Shown piece by piece: positions 20,471 to 32,559 of a stretch of DNA of 38,442 nucleotides (within the stretch, counting starts at the first letter, position 1; each line of letters starts with the position of its first letter). The DNA comes from Scleroderma bovista (Eukaryota; Basidiomycota; Agaricomycetes; Boletales; Sclerodermataceae): positions 1-38,442 of the forward strand of contig JAYMGJ010000286.1 of the NCBI GenBank assembly GCA_037178675.1. Reading direction: 5' to 3'. A model generated the notes under the pieces. It searched no databases and had not been told where the DNA came from. It was given only the letters and a program-made list of their open reading frames with translations. The position numbers and the translations under genes were made by a program.

Positions 20471-22250
20471 GTAAGTTCACCTAACCTTCTGACATGCTCT
20501 TTAGGTCTCCATATCGATCGGATCGCGTTATGGCATTCAAGATAAGTGTTTGCGCCGTTTCGCGTTCGACTAACGTTTGTACTAGGTACAATTTTGATCC
20601 TTCCACGCCGACGCCTGGGTCTACAGACCCTATAGGCACGTTCCGAGCGGTTTCCAGGTGGCTGCATGGCGCACATACGTCCTAGGTGAGTCGTTTCGCA
20701 TTCTGGCGTTTGGCTGACTTTTATTTGTTCGATCTTGAGTCTTCCGCGTCACTGTCGCTGTCTGACAAGTCCGTACGAACGATCTGTGTGTGGATGGGTG
20801 GCCCAGACGACACTGGTAAGTCGTTGTCCCCTGTTCTTCGACTCTGGCGCAAATGCTGACTTCCTACAGCCAGCAATGCTGCTTCGACTCTTTCTGAGTC
20901 GACGTCGCCGATGCTAGTCATGCCGTCCATGTCGCCATCGTCACCACTTCGTCTGCCATCGCCATCACCAACCTTCTCACCCTTGACGCTTGGCGCAATC
21001 GCCTCGTCTCTGCTCTCAACTTGTCCAAAGACGATCGCTCGACTCGCGGTCTCTAGCGCCTCGACTGGCGCGTTCCACGGTACGTACAGGTCTCCGTCTC
21101 CGATGCTGACCCATTTCCGTCGACTAGCACGCTTGGACGTCTCCGTTTCGAACGGATTAGGTGAGTTTTGCGTCCTTCGTCCGATTTGATGCATTCTAAC
21201 GTTCTCCGTTTCGTTTACAGCCGTTTGTGCGTCATTTCCAACGCTGTGCGTGTCCCTGTGCCCTCTCAACCCGACCATGCGGTCTCCGACATCGTTCGGA
21301 CCGTCTGGGCGCTGCCTTGCAGCCTCCACAGGTGAGTTTGGTGTCTTCGAGCCATTTTGACGCGTGCTGACACTTTCCATTTCGTTTTCAGCCGTTTTCA
21401 CGTTGTCTGCAACGCTCTGTATGTCCGTGCACACGATCGACACATCCGTTGGGTTTCCGAAGGTGTTTGGCCCATCTGGACACTGCCTTGCAGCCTTGAT
21501 AGGTGAGTCTGGTGGTTTGGTCTTCTTTTGAGGTGTACTGACGTTCTCTGGTGAGTTTGTAGGCTTTATCGTGCCCGTATCGACACTTGGCACGTCCCCA
21601 GTGCCCGCTTGATGCGTCCGTCTGGCTCCCAAGGCCATCCGTCTCGACTCCGCCGCATTTCGGGTCTCCAACGCCCAGGTACGTCCCTGCACCTTCACCA
21701 CAGCTCATCTCGACTGTTTCAGGTCTGTTTGACGCGTTCGATGCGTCCGCCTGGCCCCTCAACTCATCCGTCTGACTCCTCAACCCATCCGTTCGGTGTC
21801 CAGGGCGATTCGCGTCGCATGCACGCCAACTCGTGCTCCCAAGGCGTACATGCGGTATTCCACCGCTACCCAGGTCCTCCGACTCGATCGACACGGTTGC
21901 GAGTGCGCCCAACTCGTTCGGGGTGCCCGCAGACTCGATTCCTCGGCCTGCATCTCCGTCTGCCTCATCGATGCTTACACGCTCGCTCGTACCCCTTTCG
22001 CAGCTCTCCGACTCGACTCCTTCAGCATCCTCAGTCTCTCTCGACTCGCTTGGACGATGCACGCACTCAGGTGTTGCTAGGACTCCCAGTGGGTCTGTTG
22101 TGTCCGTGGCTGCAGCCTCAATCACCTTCATGCGGTATATTTTCCAATTTCATCCGTTTGGTGCGAGCTCGGGAATTTTGACCTCTTCACTTGTTTCTCC
22201 AGTAGGTTATATTTCTTCTGGTCCTTTTCCTTTCCTTCTGGCTAGGCAGA
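20471..22250 (+). pseudogene. Exon-module gene family, copy A (unrecognised)
   Basis: The + strand shows a chain of well-formed introns: 20686-20739, 20816-20869, 21080-21127, 21161-21220, 21332-21391, 21503-21562 and 21679-21722. Most have GTRNGT donors, CTGAC or CTAAC branch sites and YAG acceptors. Exons 21221-21331 and 21392-21502 are both exactly 111 bp with the same phase (37 residues each, pattern ...TLCxS...FGPSGxCLAA..G), and the three 60-bp introns around them make a tandem unit of exactly 171 bp. The protein would be Ser/Thr/Pro-rich. I recognise no domain. Compared with copy B, exon 21563-21678 is 116 bp instead of 115 bp, an extra C near 21598 that leads into a stop (TGA at about 21611), so this copy is probably broken. 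Long open frames on the minus strand here are its shadow. Start and end are uncertain. Confidence 0.6.
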
Positions 22251-22279
22251 GCCAGGGCTCATAAATACAGAAATGCCAG

Positions 22280-24320
22280 AAAGGTCGACAACACTACGTG
22301 TGTGCCTTGAGGGCACGAAAACGCGAGCGGGCGAAGTCGAAGACTGGCTGCTTGGGTGACAGTGACAGTACAGGCATGAAGTTGGATGCTAGAGATGCGA
22401 GACGCGACGTAGCGGTGACGGATGGCCTTGGAAACCGGTCAGATGCGTCAAGGGAGCACAGGGACATGCCAGACATTTGAAATGGCACAGATACAACCAC
22501 AGAGATGACAGAGCCCATCAGTACATGTTGATACACTATGAAAATGCGAAACTTACCTGTTGAAACGGGGAGATGCGACAAGGTCGAGCCCAGAAGCCGT
22601 GCGGGCACACCGAACGTGTGCACAGATGCGTATACCATTGCAAACCACGCGAATACAGCTATAAATACACAGGAATGTGTCAGTACGTGCCCAGCAGACC
22701 CAATGCGGCCAGACCTGCCTGGTGGCAGCAGGCTGTGCACAGGGGAGTCGGGCAGACTCCAGCATCTTGAAGATACGTAGAAGACACGCATACGTGTGCA
22801 CAGCATTGCCAAAAACTTGAGAGGGCGTCAGAACGGCCAATGTACCTGCCAGAGGCACAGGATCGCACATAGATGAGCCAGTGAGGCTTGGAAGCAAAAG
22901 AGACGCGTCGGATACATGCGGGCAAGCACTGAGCATTGCAAATGACTTGAAGATACCTGAAACGCGTCAGAAATCGTCAGAAAGCCCGCAAATGACTGGA
23001 AAATGTCATACTCGCCTGCTGGAAGCGCAAGATCACGCAGAGGAGCCACTGAGACTCAGAAGCCTCTTGGATACGTTGGACATGTGCAAGCACATACAGA
23101 GCATTCAAATCAACGCAAAAACAACTGCAAAACAAGGGGGAGACATCAGTATAATCCAAAAACACACAGAAACTGCCTAACTCACCTATTGGCGCAAAGA
23201 AATGGTACCTAGGCGTGGTGGATAGCTTGGGAAATGTTGCGGATGCGTCGAACATACACAGGGGCGTGTACAGCTTCAACAATGACCTGAAATCGGCTGA
23301 AATTGAGCGCAAAGATGTCAAAATGCGTTAAAATGAAGCCAAAAAAGCCAAACTCACCTATAGGGCTCGAAATCAAAATTCCGAAGCATCTCAGATGATG
23401 GAGACACATCAGGGATGAAGGGATTGACGGATATGCACACAGAACATGCCACTTGTGACCCTAAACATACATACTTGTCAAAAGCTTGTCTTTGGCCAGT
23501 GTGTTGAGGCGTTGGGGATAGACAAGAAGGTTGCGGCGAGGGTTGAGGTCGAAACGGCTGGTGGTAGGGATGGAAAACAAAGCAGCCTGGACAGCACGAG
23601 CAGTAGCGACGACGTTTACAGTCAATGCAACAGTGCAGAGACATACCTGGGTGGTGGGGACACGAAACGCGGTGTAGACGCAACGAACGGCATTGGCAGC
23701 CATACGGACGTGTTGAGCAGGCACTGGGACGTGCCAAGCGTCGAGACGAACGCGATAACGCCTGCAAACGCACCGGAGATCGTCAGAATGCCCCGAAAGA
23801 AGAATAATCCGCCTGACTCACCTATAGAAGCTGCAATGCAGCCCTCAGACGGTCCGAACGGCGTCAGAGACCACACAGATGGGTTGAGCACACGAAAGGA
23901 CACGCACTGCGTTGAAAACGACGTAAACCGCCTGTAAATGAAACGCGAATCGTCAGAACGCCCGGAAAGAAGAATAAACCGCCAGACTTACCTGTTAGAG
24001 GCGCAACTGGTGGCCTGTAGACCAGACGAACGGCTGCGGGAACCGCACGGACGCGCATAGCAAAAACTCACCTGATGCGCACGAAATCGCGACACTCAAA
24101 GCATGCCGATCGATGGAGACAGGTTGGCGTTGGAAACGCTAGTGTATACATACCCTGGAACGCGCCAGTTGAGGTGTCGAAGACCGCAAGTCGAACGATT
24201 GCGTTCAGACGAGTCGAGAACGCATGTGAGGCGATCGAGCGAAGTGTTGAGGGTGAGGGAGCTGGCAATGGCAATCAAAACTGAGAGTGACAGTGACAGC
24301 ACAACTATTGGAACCAGATT
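22280..24320 (-). pseudogene. Exon-module gene family, copy B (unrecognised), tail to tail with copy A
   Basis: On the minus strand the same exons as in copy A recur: the TSTGAFQG/IVRLAV exon near 24200, a module exon 23931-23822, exon 23761-23647 (115 bp, LNTSVWLPMP, STPRFVSPPPRYV) and further modules toward 22300. Introns 23991-23932 and 23821-23762 are both exactly 60 bp, as in copy A. Donor sites at 23991, 23821, 23646, 23357, 23185, 23015 (a GC donor), 22845 and 22556 show a 170-172 bp spacing, broken twice by a 289 bp step. Exon 23931-23822 is 110 bp rather than 111, and the module near 23100 holds two stops, so the copy is decayed. It has more modules than copy A. Function unknown. Confidence 0.55.
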
Positions 24321-24389
24321 ATTGTCAACCAACCTGTCCAGTACTTATCTACTGCTACCTGTACCCCATTACAGTAATGGTTAAAAGTC

Positions 24390-25890
24390 AAAATGCTCTG
24401 CGAGCCCACCCTACAATATATTGTAGGCACCATAAAATCCATCGGAAGCACCACACTATGGTGAATACCGGCAGAATGTGGCAGGGGAATTCCGACACAG
24501 TGAAAGACCCACACGGTTCAGACGTCGAGGGCTGCACCTCCGCGTCAAATGTTTGTGCTTCCACGTCCTCGGTTTGCGCATAGTTAACTGTAGGCAGGTC
24601 ATGTTTAACACATGCGGATAAATGGAAATACATACCCTCGCAAATGGGTGGCCCTTCACTTACGTTGTGATTGGTATTGACTGCGTCACACCCACTCTCG
24701 ACTTCACTGGCTCCAGCATCATTGGAACCAATATCTGCCACCCCATGGGATTTCCTGCTGCCCCTGCTTGCCATTCACTTAAAAGAAGATTAATTTTACA
24801 ATTGAAAAGTGTCCTGATACTCACATCTGGTTGTAGAGTAGGATTTGGGTGGTATTCTGTATGAAAGAGGGGAGGCAGGAAATGTTCAGTGTGCGAGAAA
24901 ATACGAATCGGGTAACGACTTCACGCACCATAACTTACGGCTAGGATGCGATTTCGAACGCAGGTTCTGGCTAACATCAGTCAGAAAGGCATCACCGTCA
25001 ACAAATTTGGCGTACCTCATCATTGGCGGGTGTTAGTTTCCTGCCACGCAGCAATCTTGCCTCCCACAATGCTGGTTCTAGCACTTCAGTCCGCGATGCC
25101 ATGGGTCATACAGAGATGCCCATAGCTGGGTCCTCCTCAGTGAGGGCCTCCAGTTCAGCTGGAGGAGTTCGGCGACAAGTTGTTGCTGGTTCAGCTTGGA
25201 CTCGAAGTCTCGTACAAAGTAATGGAAGACGGCCAAGCATCCTCTCACATAGTACTTTCTCGTGTAGAGGTTATTAAATGCTTCGAAAGATGGATGCAGT
25301 CCTGGAAGGGTCAAGGTGAGTGTCTTTGTGATGAACTCGTCAGGATCAGCTTCGGGGGAGGCTGGGTGTAGTCAGTCAATGGTAGTGGAGGCATGATCAT
25401 TCGCTGCTGTCTGGCAGGAGATGAGCTGAGGGTCTGCAGTGCAGCCAAGTCAACTCACCTGCGACGTGGGTTGTAGCGTTGTTCGAGCGGGTTTTGCCAA
25501 GGTCTTGAGAAATAACGTGAAACGACCAAGATGGGAAATGTGTTAATGTCGGCATCAGTCCTATGGCGTTGCAGAGGCCATGTCCCACTCATTGCCACAG
25601 TAAGGGTCCATCGAGGTTGAGGTTGGCAGTGCAGAATATGGCAGGACTCTTGATTTGTTGGGTTGCCCCAATCGTCCAGACCTGAGACAGAAAGACTGGA
25701 GTTGGGTGACGAGACCGCCTGGTGGTAGCGAGGAGACATAGGTCGGGCTAAAGTGACTCGATTATCATACAGAATAGGTTGGGATGTCGTGCTCACCATG
25801 GATGGCATCGAAAATGCTTGCAAGAGTGGGGACAAAGACTGTGGGAGGTAGACAATGTTCGTGGTTGGATTCAGCGAGCCGGTGAGCAAT
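24390..25890 (-). pseudogene. Decayed unrecognised multi-exon gene
   Basis: Minus-strand exons can be followed: a Pro/Ser-rich first exon (about 25889-25460, donor GTGAGTTGAC), then an exon at 25400-25030 with ADPDEFITKTLTLTLPGL, VFHYFVRDFESKLNQQQLV and EALTEEDPAMGIS, and a last part from 24774 (MASRGSRKSHGV). Continuity of the middle exon needs the removal of a small insertion of about 4 bp near 25155, and TGA at 25108-25106 interrupts it, so it looks broken. No domain recognised. It may be two genes. Confidence 0.4.
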
Positions 25891-26534
25891 GCATGTCAAG
25901 CGGGATGACATCCACTTACGTATTATAACCTACACCTCCCAAGGGCGTCCTCAAATCACTGTCAGCCCCAGATTAACATTCCATCCATCCACTAGGTATA
26001 GTAACGAGCGCTCATATTGATGGTACGCTCTTGATATGCATACAATCGAGGAGTCCAAAGCGCTGGGAAAGAAATATGTAATTCAATAATAACAAACCTA
26101 AGTAACTCGAGTCAAAGAATTTCGGGGCTCGTATTACTTCAGGGCTTATGTAATCAATGACAGCGACAAACTTATCAAGTCAAAACCAGGGTTCATGGCT
26201 GTGGACTTACCCTAGATTCCATATATATATGATGGAAAAGTCACCAAACGATGCGAAGTCCGGTCGTGGAACACGACGAACAGGTGTAAGACTTGAGATG
26301 GTTATGGTACAGAAACAAGATGTAATCAAGCGGAGCTTGAAATCCACGTGACCTTACCAATCACCAACAAGTGCCATAATCTCAGTTCATTTCATTTCAG
26401 TTCTCCAACAGTGGACATAGTAGTATTACTGTAAAATTGATGCTGAAAATGTCACTCGAGCACCAGAGATCAAGGTCATCTGTCATCACAACAGCACACC
26501 AAATGATCAGCAAAGGACTGCTGTATTTTCCAAG
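25891..26534. other. Gene-free stretch downstream of the Plavaka transposase
   Basis: AT-rich sequence that should contain the left end of the Plavaka element. I searched by eye for an inverted copy of sequence upstream of the transposase (30.85-31.25 kb) and found none. No coding signal. Confidence 0.4.
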
Positions 26535-29500
26535 CTAAAATTTGAAGTTATCAAATACATTACTGGCAAAGCCATCATTGGCGCCATCCTCCATTGCAAC
26601 TTGCTCAAGTTCCATCTCTTCATCCAAATCCTTCTCACCATGCAGCTCATCATTACTGTCCTCCACCTCAAAGTCCGAATTGACCCAGTCCGAATCAGAA
26701 TCGGAGTCCCGATCCATCAAGCTAGGGTCAGCGTTCAAATTGAGCACATTAAGTTCACCATCATTGTCTTCCTGACTCATGCCAGCTCGGATTGATGAAC
26801 CAGAAAGTTCTGGGCTATCTTTAAAGTAGTCAGAAATGCGGGGAGTGGCAGATCAAGAGACTTGACCTACCATGAGCATACATATGGCCAATCCCGAGGC
26901 CCCAGTGATATTGCATTGCCATGTCTCGGTCAACGAATCTGCACGTATGAGAAATCAGAAAAGTCACAAAAGGGGCTAGAAGAGCCACTTGCACCTGTTG
27001 ACATAGTACCGCTTCCAATCAGCCGCATCTCTAGCATTGCGAGACATTGCAATCCCGTCCGGGTGCACTTGTCCATCAGCAAAGGCGGGTATGATGTGGC
27101 AGCACCTTAACACGTCTGCAGGGTCAATGAAGTCAAATGCATCCACTTCAGCCATAGGGGGGAATTTCACTGAATCGAGGGTAGTATGATCCCAACCCGC
27201 AGAACGATTTAGTACTTCAAACCATCGTACCCACAAAAAATTGATCCAACGTGACTGGTAGTCCCTAAGCCCAGGGCCTACGTATATTGCGTTTGTATGA
27301 TATATGCCAAGAACACAAGCATAGCAGAATGGGTGTGCAGATGGTTGGCAGGACAAAAGCATGACATCGCGATGATCAGTGCGAGGGTTCACCGTTTCTT
27401 GTGCCCTGCAAACATCATAAGTGGTGTAATTGATACGGAACAAATTATGTCGATAGATTCGTTCGTCTTTCAGGACTACTTGGCTCAAGTCTGCATCCAG
27501 AATGTTGGTCTCGTCATGGGTCCAAGAACCCTGCGCATCACAATGGAGGATTTTCACGCGAGGGAGAAGATGGGTCTTCAGCTTTGGAATAAAGTCCTAT
27601 CCCAGAAGTATTAGTGCTGAACATCGACAGACAGAAGGGAACGACTGACCTTTACAGCAGGGTCATCAGAGTTGCGCGCTTGAAATAGCACGATATTTTC
27701 AGGAAAGTTTTGTGACTGCCCAATAGTGTGGTGTATATCAGGCCTATTCGGCACGGGATCTTGATGATAAGCACGCAAAGCGGCTAACTTAGTTCGGATC
27801 TGGTGAATTCGTTCTTGGCGGCGCTCGATAGATACCAATTGGGGGATAAATGCTTTGCGACTCGTTCTAGTGAACCTACTTTTTCCGACGCGGTGCTCGA
27901 GTTCTCCCTGCCAGAATTTAGTCATGAGGAATGATGCAATGGAAGTCTCACCAGTTGTGTTGAAAAGGAGTCCGTCGTACCGAACATCTTGATCTGATCA
28001 TGATAATCCCCGAGTGTGTGTACCTTGTAAGTGCAGAGGTTCAGCGTTTTTGGCCGGCGCACATCCACTGCCGGGGAATAGGCCGTTTTGGAAGGGCCCC
28101 CTTGAGCCTTTCTTCGTCGTCGAGACTCAGCTTCGCGGCGCAATTCTTTTGTCGCAAAGGTTGGGCATGTTTCAGAAGAAAAGTTGTGCATTTGCTGAGC
28201 CAACTGCGCAGTTGTGTGTTCCATAATGTCGAGAGTGTAGTCCGTGTGCATGCGGAGCTTTGCGAGGGCATGCCAATGACATAACAAGAACAGAAGCCAC
28301 TGAACCTGAGAGTTATGGGACTCAGGAAGGAGATTCTCGAAAACCGGAAGAGCACACTGACATACAGAAACCATTAGAAACCGGACTGGCAATCATCTAA
28401 AGAAGTCACACCTGCAGTAGATCCTCGAAGTCTCGAGCAGTCATCTTCTTCAACTCTGAGCAATTCTCCCGAAAGCGGCGGATTGTGTCTTGCCCAAAAG
28501 TGGGAACTTGACGATATCTAGTGCTTATTAAGCTCGGCGAAATATACAAATATTTCATGCTTACCGTTTGTCCATTTCTGAAATCTGAGACTGTTTTAAG
28601 GTCTCAAGGATCTGCAGTAGATGAATAAAAATGGCTTTCCATACTCCTAACTCAAATTTATGCAAAAGGTCAACAACCAACATGACAAATAGATCAAAGC
28701 CAGTATGGCTTAACTTCTCTGAAAAGGCATTCTGCTTGTGTCATCATTAGCTCGACATGACGTGGTATAAACCTCCATGGCAGACCGTTGTTGGGACCAG
28801 TGATTCATCCTTCAAAAGCTCTTCAACTTGTATCCCATCCACAGCATAATGCTTCTCATATATTAGTTTGTGAGCTGACATGATTTTTTCACGGCGGTGG
28901 GCAGTGTCAGAGCGAGATAAAAGCCTGCGTTGCAGTAGGTCTGATTCCATGGCGAGAAGATGAGCACAAGATTTCGGAATAAGACACCGAGGGCATGGGC
29001 ATTTTCCCAAGTTCCTGATGGTCGCAATTAAAACTCTGAATATAAGTCATGTTAGCTAATGGTATCAGAGAGTAACACAATCACATACTTTTCTGGATAA
29101 TCCGCAGAATAAGTGAATATTCGAGGATATATGCAACACTTGACTTGGTCCTGGCAAGTTATCACAATGCCATGTTCATATGCTTCCAGGAACTCGTCAT
29201 CCAGAAGGATATGCCACTGCGCATGGAAAAACTCTCTGCAACAATGAGTTAGGAGGGCATCACTCAGCTTTGCTCCTGACTGCTCCATCACAAAATCCTT
29301 GAACGCGGCTGGAAGCTATTCTCACAACAGTGATGGTTAGCAGTTGAACCCACAGAAGGTAACTCACTGATTGGAAGTAGGCGACATGAGAACATAGGTT
29401 TGAGCTTGGCTCGCAGCGCATGTACTTTGACTGGTTACCAAAGTAGAGGTAAAGTGGCCAAAGCTTTGCACTCCTGAACAAGGTAAGCTGTGTGGCGTCC

Positions 29501-30838
29501 GACCAGAACATGAGCGCCGCAATACAATGTGGTAAGTCACAGTCAGGTTCGCAAGGTGAAGCTAGGAGTTGTTCTTGAGCTTTGATGAAAGCATCCAACG
29601 CGTACAGTTCTCCATGGACTCTGACGTCACGGGCTTTGTTTGGCGGATGCCACTGGAGCTTGTAAGGTTCATAATGGTAGATATGGTGGTGAAATGGACC
29701 TGAAAGCTTATCGCGAATGATTGAAACCAGACGACGGTGATGAAAGTCCGGAACTGTATAGTCACAGGGACCCGGATTTGGCGTCCAGCGGTGAAAGGGG
29801 ACGGATATCGTGATAGGTGAGCGACTCCAGCCAGTGCTAGCCTCTTGTCCATCATCTGAACCGCTTCCCAACTCCTTGTTGATTGCCTTCCAGTTGGTAT
29901 TTCGGACATCGTCCGGATTGTATTCTAAATCTCCAATAATATCAAGAAGAAGCTTGAAGTTTTCATGAGATTTCTGCGGCCCATGGTTCCAATACCAGTC
30001 ACCTAGTCGCAATGAGCTTTCGTTTGGATAGGGATGGAATGGGTTGTCGGGTGCAGAGGTGATGGCTGGTATTGAGGAGTTGGCAGTAAAAGGCAGCTGG
30101 GACAAGTATGTCTGCATGTTGGTGGATTGCTCGTCGGGATCATGAGAAGGAAGTCCGATGTCGGACCTAAACACGTGGACAAGACCAAACTTATTTGGTT
30201 GAGTCTTGAACATCGAACAGGGTGCTGAAACTGGTGGCATCAGACGTGACAAGTGAGATTCAGATGCTCCTTGGTCGGATGGGCCTTCCGACGACTGTAC
30301 TCCAAGCGGAGGAAGTGGCATAGGACTTTTGGGAAGCATGTCACGAAAACGAAGAGGTAGCTGACGATTGAGCCGACGTGGTCTCCGTTGTGCCAAGGGT
30401 AGCACCTCATCTTCCAACTGCGGGGCTTCGGGTGTATGATTTCCGCAAGGGATCTACGCCGACTTGGTCAGAATGACAAAACTCGATCCCCACACATACC
30501 GGTTCGGAATGGGATATGTTATCACCATCATTAGCGCTTCCAATGCTAGGCTAGATCACCTCAGTCAGAACGGCGAGATTTAATAAAAATATTCTAGCAC
30601 GTACCGGTTCAGGATGAGGCAGGACACCGTCACCCTCAACCCGTTCTGCTTGAGCTTCTCCCAAGCCCGTTCGCAATTTTTTTCGTTGATATACCTCCTT
30701 AGCCTTAGATAGCACTCCAGAAAGTTGTTTCCTTCCTTTTGTGCATCCCCGTTCGTGCTTGGTGAAGTCAGAAACACAGGAGAAGGAGCGGCCACAGACG
30801 CAAGTCTGGAAAAATTGTTCGGCCATTGAGCCTGCCAC
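26535..30838 (-). CDS. Plavaka-type transposase
   Basis: The start is ATG 30838 or 30826, before an N-terminal C2H2-like finger (C-x-C...H-x4-C in VCGRSFSCVSDFTKHERGC). Exons: 30838-30605, 30550-30500, 30417-29368, 29315-29089, 29035-28786, 28731 onward, then several more down to the stop at 26537-26535; most introns are 50-82 bp. Family hallmarks are RRLNRQLPLRFRDMLP, WSDATQLT...LYLYFGNQSKY, CPRCLIP, DLLHKFELGVWK and, near the end, FPPMAEVDAFDFIDPADVLR, followed by an acidic Asp/Glu tail. Plavaka elements are CACTA-like DNA transposons described from agaricomycetes; this enzyme would cut and join element ends. I found no in-frame stop or frameshift that splicing does not remove, so this may be an intact gene. 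Terminal inverted repeats were not found by eye. Confidence 0.85.
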
Positions 30839-30849
30839 GAGCTGTGATG

Positions 30850-31250
30850 AACCTGAAATTGCTCAGTCTCAGTTCCACAGGAGTGTCCAAGGCCTACCAC
30901 TGGGGCATGGAAATTTAGTTCACAGCCACCCAAATCTGAGCTGGTGTCACGGCCCGAGCCTGCGGGAAAATTGGAGTTTGACAACAAGCAAGGCGAGTGG
31001 TGATGAGCTCAGTGCCAACGTGATCATGAAGACGGGAGTAGACATGACACCAGAAACGAGGAAATGCATGTCTACTCGGATGTCCGTCTTCTGATTATCA
31101 GACCCCCTCATTTCACGTACTAATGACCGTGTTTGGCTGATCACTGTTGGCTCAGATCGTGAGAATCGTAGCGCACATGCACTCCCAAAGTATTTATTGA
31201 CACAAACACAAAGACATTGCATTGATTTCACAACTCGTCACAACTATCAA
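30850..31250. other. Gene-free stretch with an inverted repeat
   Basis: Upstream region of the Plavaka transposase, which should hold the right end of that element and the transposase promoter. The arm 31028-31046 (GAAGACGGGAGTAGACATG) pairs with 31067-31091, the second arm having six extra bases. Nothing else is recognisable. Confidence 0.6.
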
Positions 31251-31286
31251 TATAAAATGTATGGTGCAAATAAATTCCCGCTCTTT

Positions 31287-32530
31287 TCACTCCTCCATCG
31301 CATTGTCATCGGAAAGCTCTGACCGCTTCGGAGAACCAACATGAGATGCCGCAGTGGTGGTCTTCTTGGATGAGGAGAGAGACCCCAAGTTGTCAGTCGC
31401 CTTGGGCTTTCCTTTCTCCAGTAAACTTGGGGGCACATAATCAGCATATGGTAAGACTTTCAGTTTCTTTAAGTCTAGCTGATAAACATGCGACCCGTTT
31501 GCGTCCTGGGAGGAGCGTCTGGACGTGGCGTGATGACCCAGCTGCAAAGCATATTAGTTAACGGTGTAAGAAGAAAAGATACATATACAGTTTAGAGACG
31601 ACTTCGAGTTCGACAATGGTGCCATCAACGATTTTGTTCTCATATTCAGTAGGAGGGATGACCTTCTCGTGAGAGCCTCAAATGTCCAGAACATTGATAG
31701 TGACTCCAAACAAATTGTTCATGTTGGCAAGGGCTTCATAGCGCTTCTGTGGGTCAAGCAAATCTTTGAGAAAAATGGTTCCTACAGTGAATGAACAAGT
31801 TAGCACCAAATCTCATCGATATCTTGTCGATCACTTCGTACCATTGGCTTTCATCAGTAACTCCAAAGTTATGCTGCAGTGTTTCAAGGCCGCAGCCCTT
31901 ACTTCGCTTACGAATAATAAGTAAGGAAGATAGACAAACCAATATTCCTTACTGGGGCTCAGCAGTACGGAAAAGTAGACTGTTCAAAGCTGCAGCTGAA
32001 CATGCAACTGCTTCCTCCGGATATTCGTCGGGTGAGAGCAGATAGAGTTGGAACTGATCTGCAGATCCAGTCTGCCAAAGTATCCAAGGGCTCCGAGCCG
32101 ACTGACGTGTAGTTCAAGTGAATCGGCCAACCGACTACTGTTTGTAGACTACTCACGGAAAGAAGGGTTGTCGGGACAGCCAACGTAGCACTGCACATGT
32201 AAGTTGCGTCAGTACTGCCAAACACGAGTGTGCCAGAAGTTTACATTGTGGTGAGATGCTAGCCGGACACGATCATGTCAAAACGGCTGCGTACATCGTG
32301 AATGATGACCTCCTCAACACCGTCTTCTATGGTATAGATATCAAGGTTCTCCAGGGCATATCCATCCTACCAATGGAAGTTCAAGGCGACACACTTTTGG
32401 ATAATAAAAAAAGAAAAAGCTATTCAAACCTTTTCCAAATGGAGCACACCGCCATAGGCAAGAGAGCGACCGAGTAGGTCAATGGCACACGCCCAGATAG
32501 TCGTGGACCTCAGCTTCGTAGAGAGGGCCT
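31287..32530 (-). pseudogene. Decayed unrecognised gene next to the PRP8 relic
   Basis: Pieces of one protein appear in changing frames on the minus strand: [19 protein letters not shown] (about 32510-32450), LYLLSPDEYPEEAVACSAAA (about 32040), VRAAALKHCSITLELLMKA, KDLLDPQKRYEALANMNNLF (about 31760), EYENKIVDGTIVELEVVSKL, and a C-terminus SHVYQLDLKKLKVLPYADYV ending in MEE at 31287. I recall a similar uncharacterised protein in other mushrooms but cannot name it. A TGA follows VLDI (about 31680), and at least two frameshifts are needed to join the pieces. It directly abuts the last PRP8 fragment. Confidence 0.5.
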
Positions 32531-32559
32531 ATAGTGTAAGCGATATCTGTACAGCGGGG

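Noticed and set aside
20471..20504. 34-bp intron at the start of copy A
   Set aside because: GT...AG and a branch-like CTAAC are there, but 34 bp is below normal fungal intron size, so it was not used as evidence.
20721..22131. Long open frames (326 and 247 codons) on the minus strand over copy A
   Set aside because: The plus strand has seven well-formed introns with consistent phases and exact 60-bp lengths in both copies, so these frames are probably antisense shadows in CpG-rich DNA. The choice is not fully certain.
31009..31091. Helitron 3' end
   Set aside because: A hairpin and a CTGA are near each other, but the base after CTGA is not T and no 5' TC end or helicase was found.
25900..31250. 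Terminal inverted repeats of the Plavaka element
   Set aside because: I compared both flanks by eye and found no convincing inverted pair or target duplication. The element ends stay undefined.
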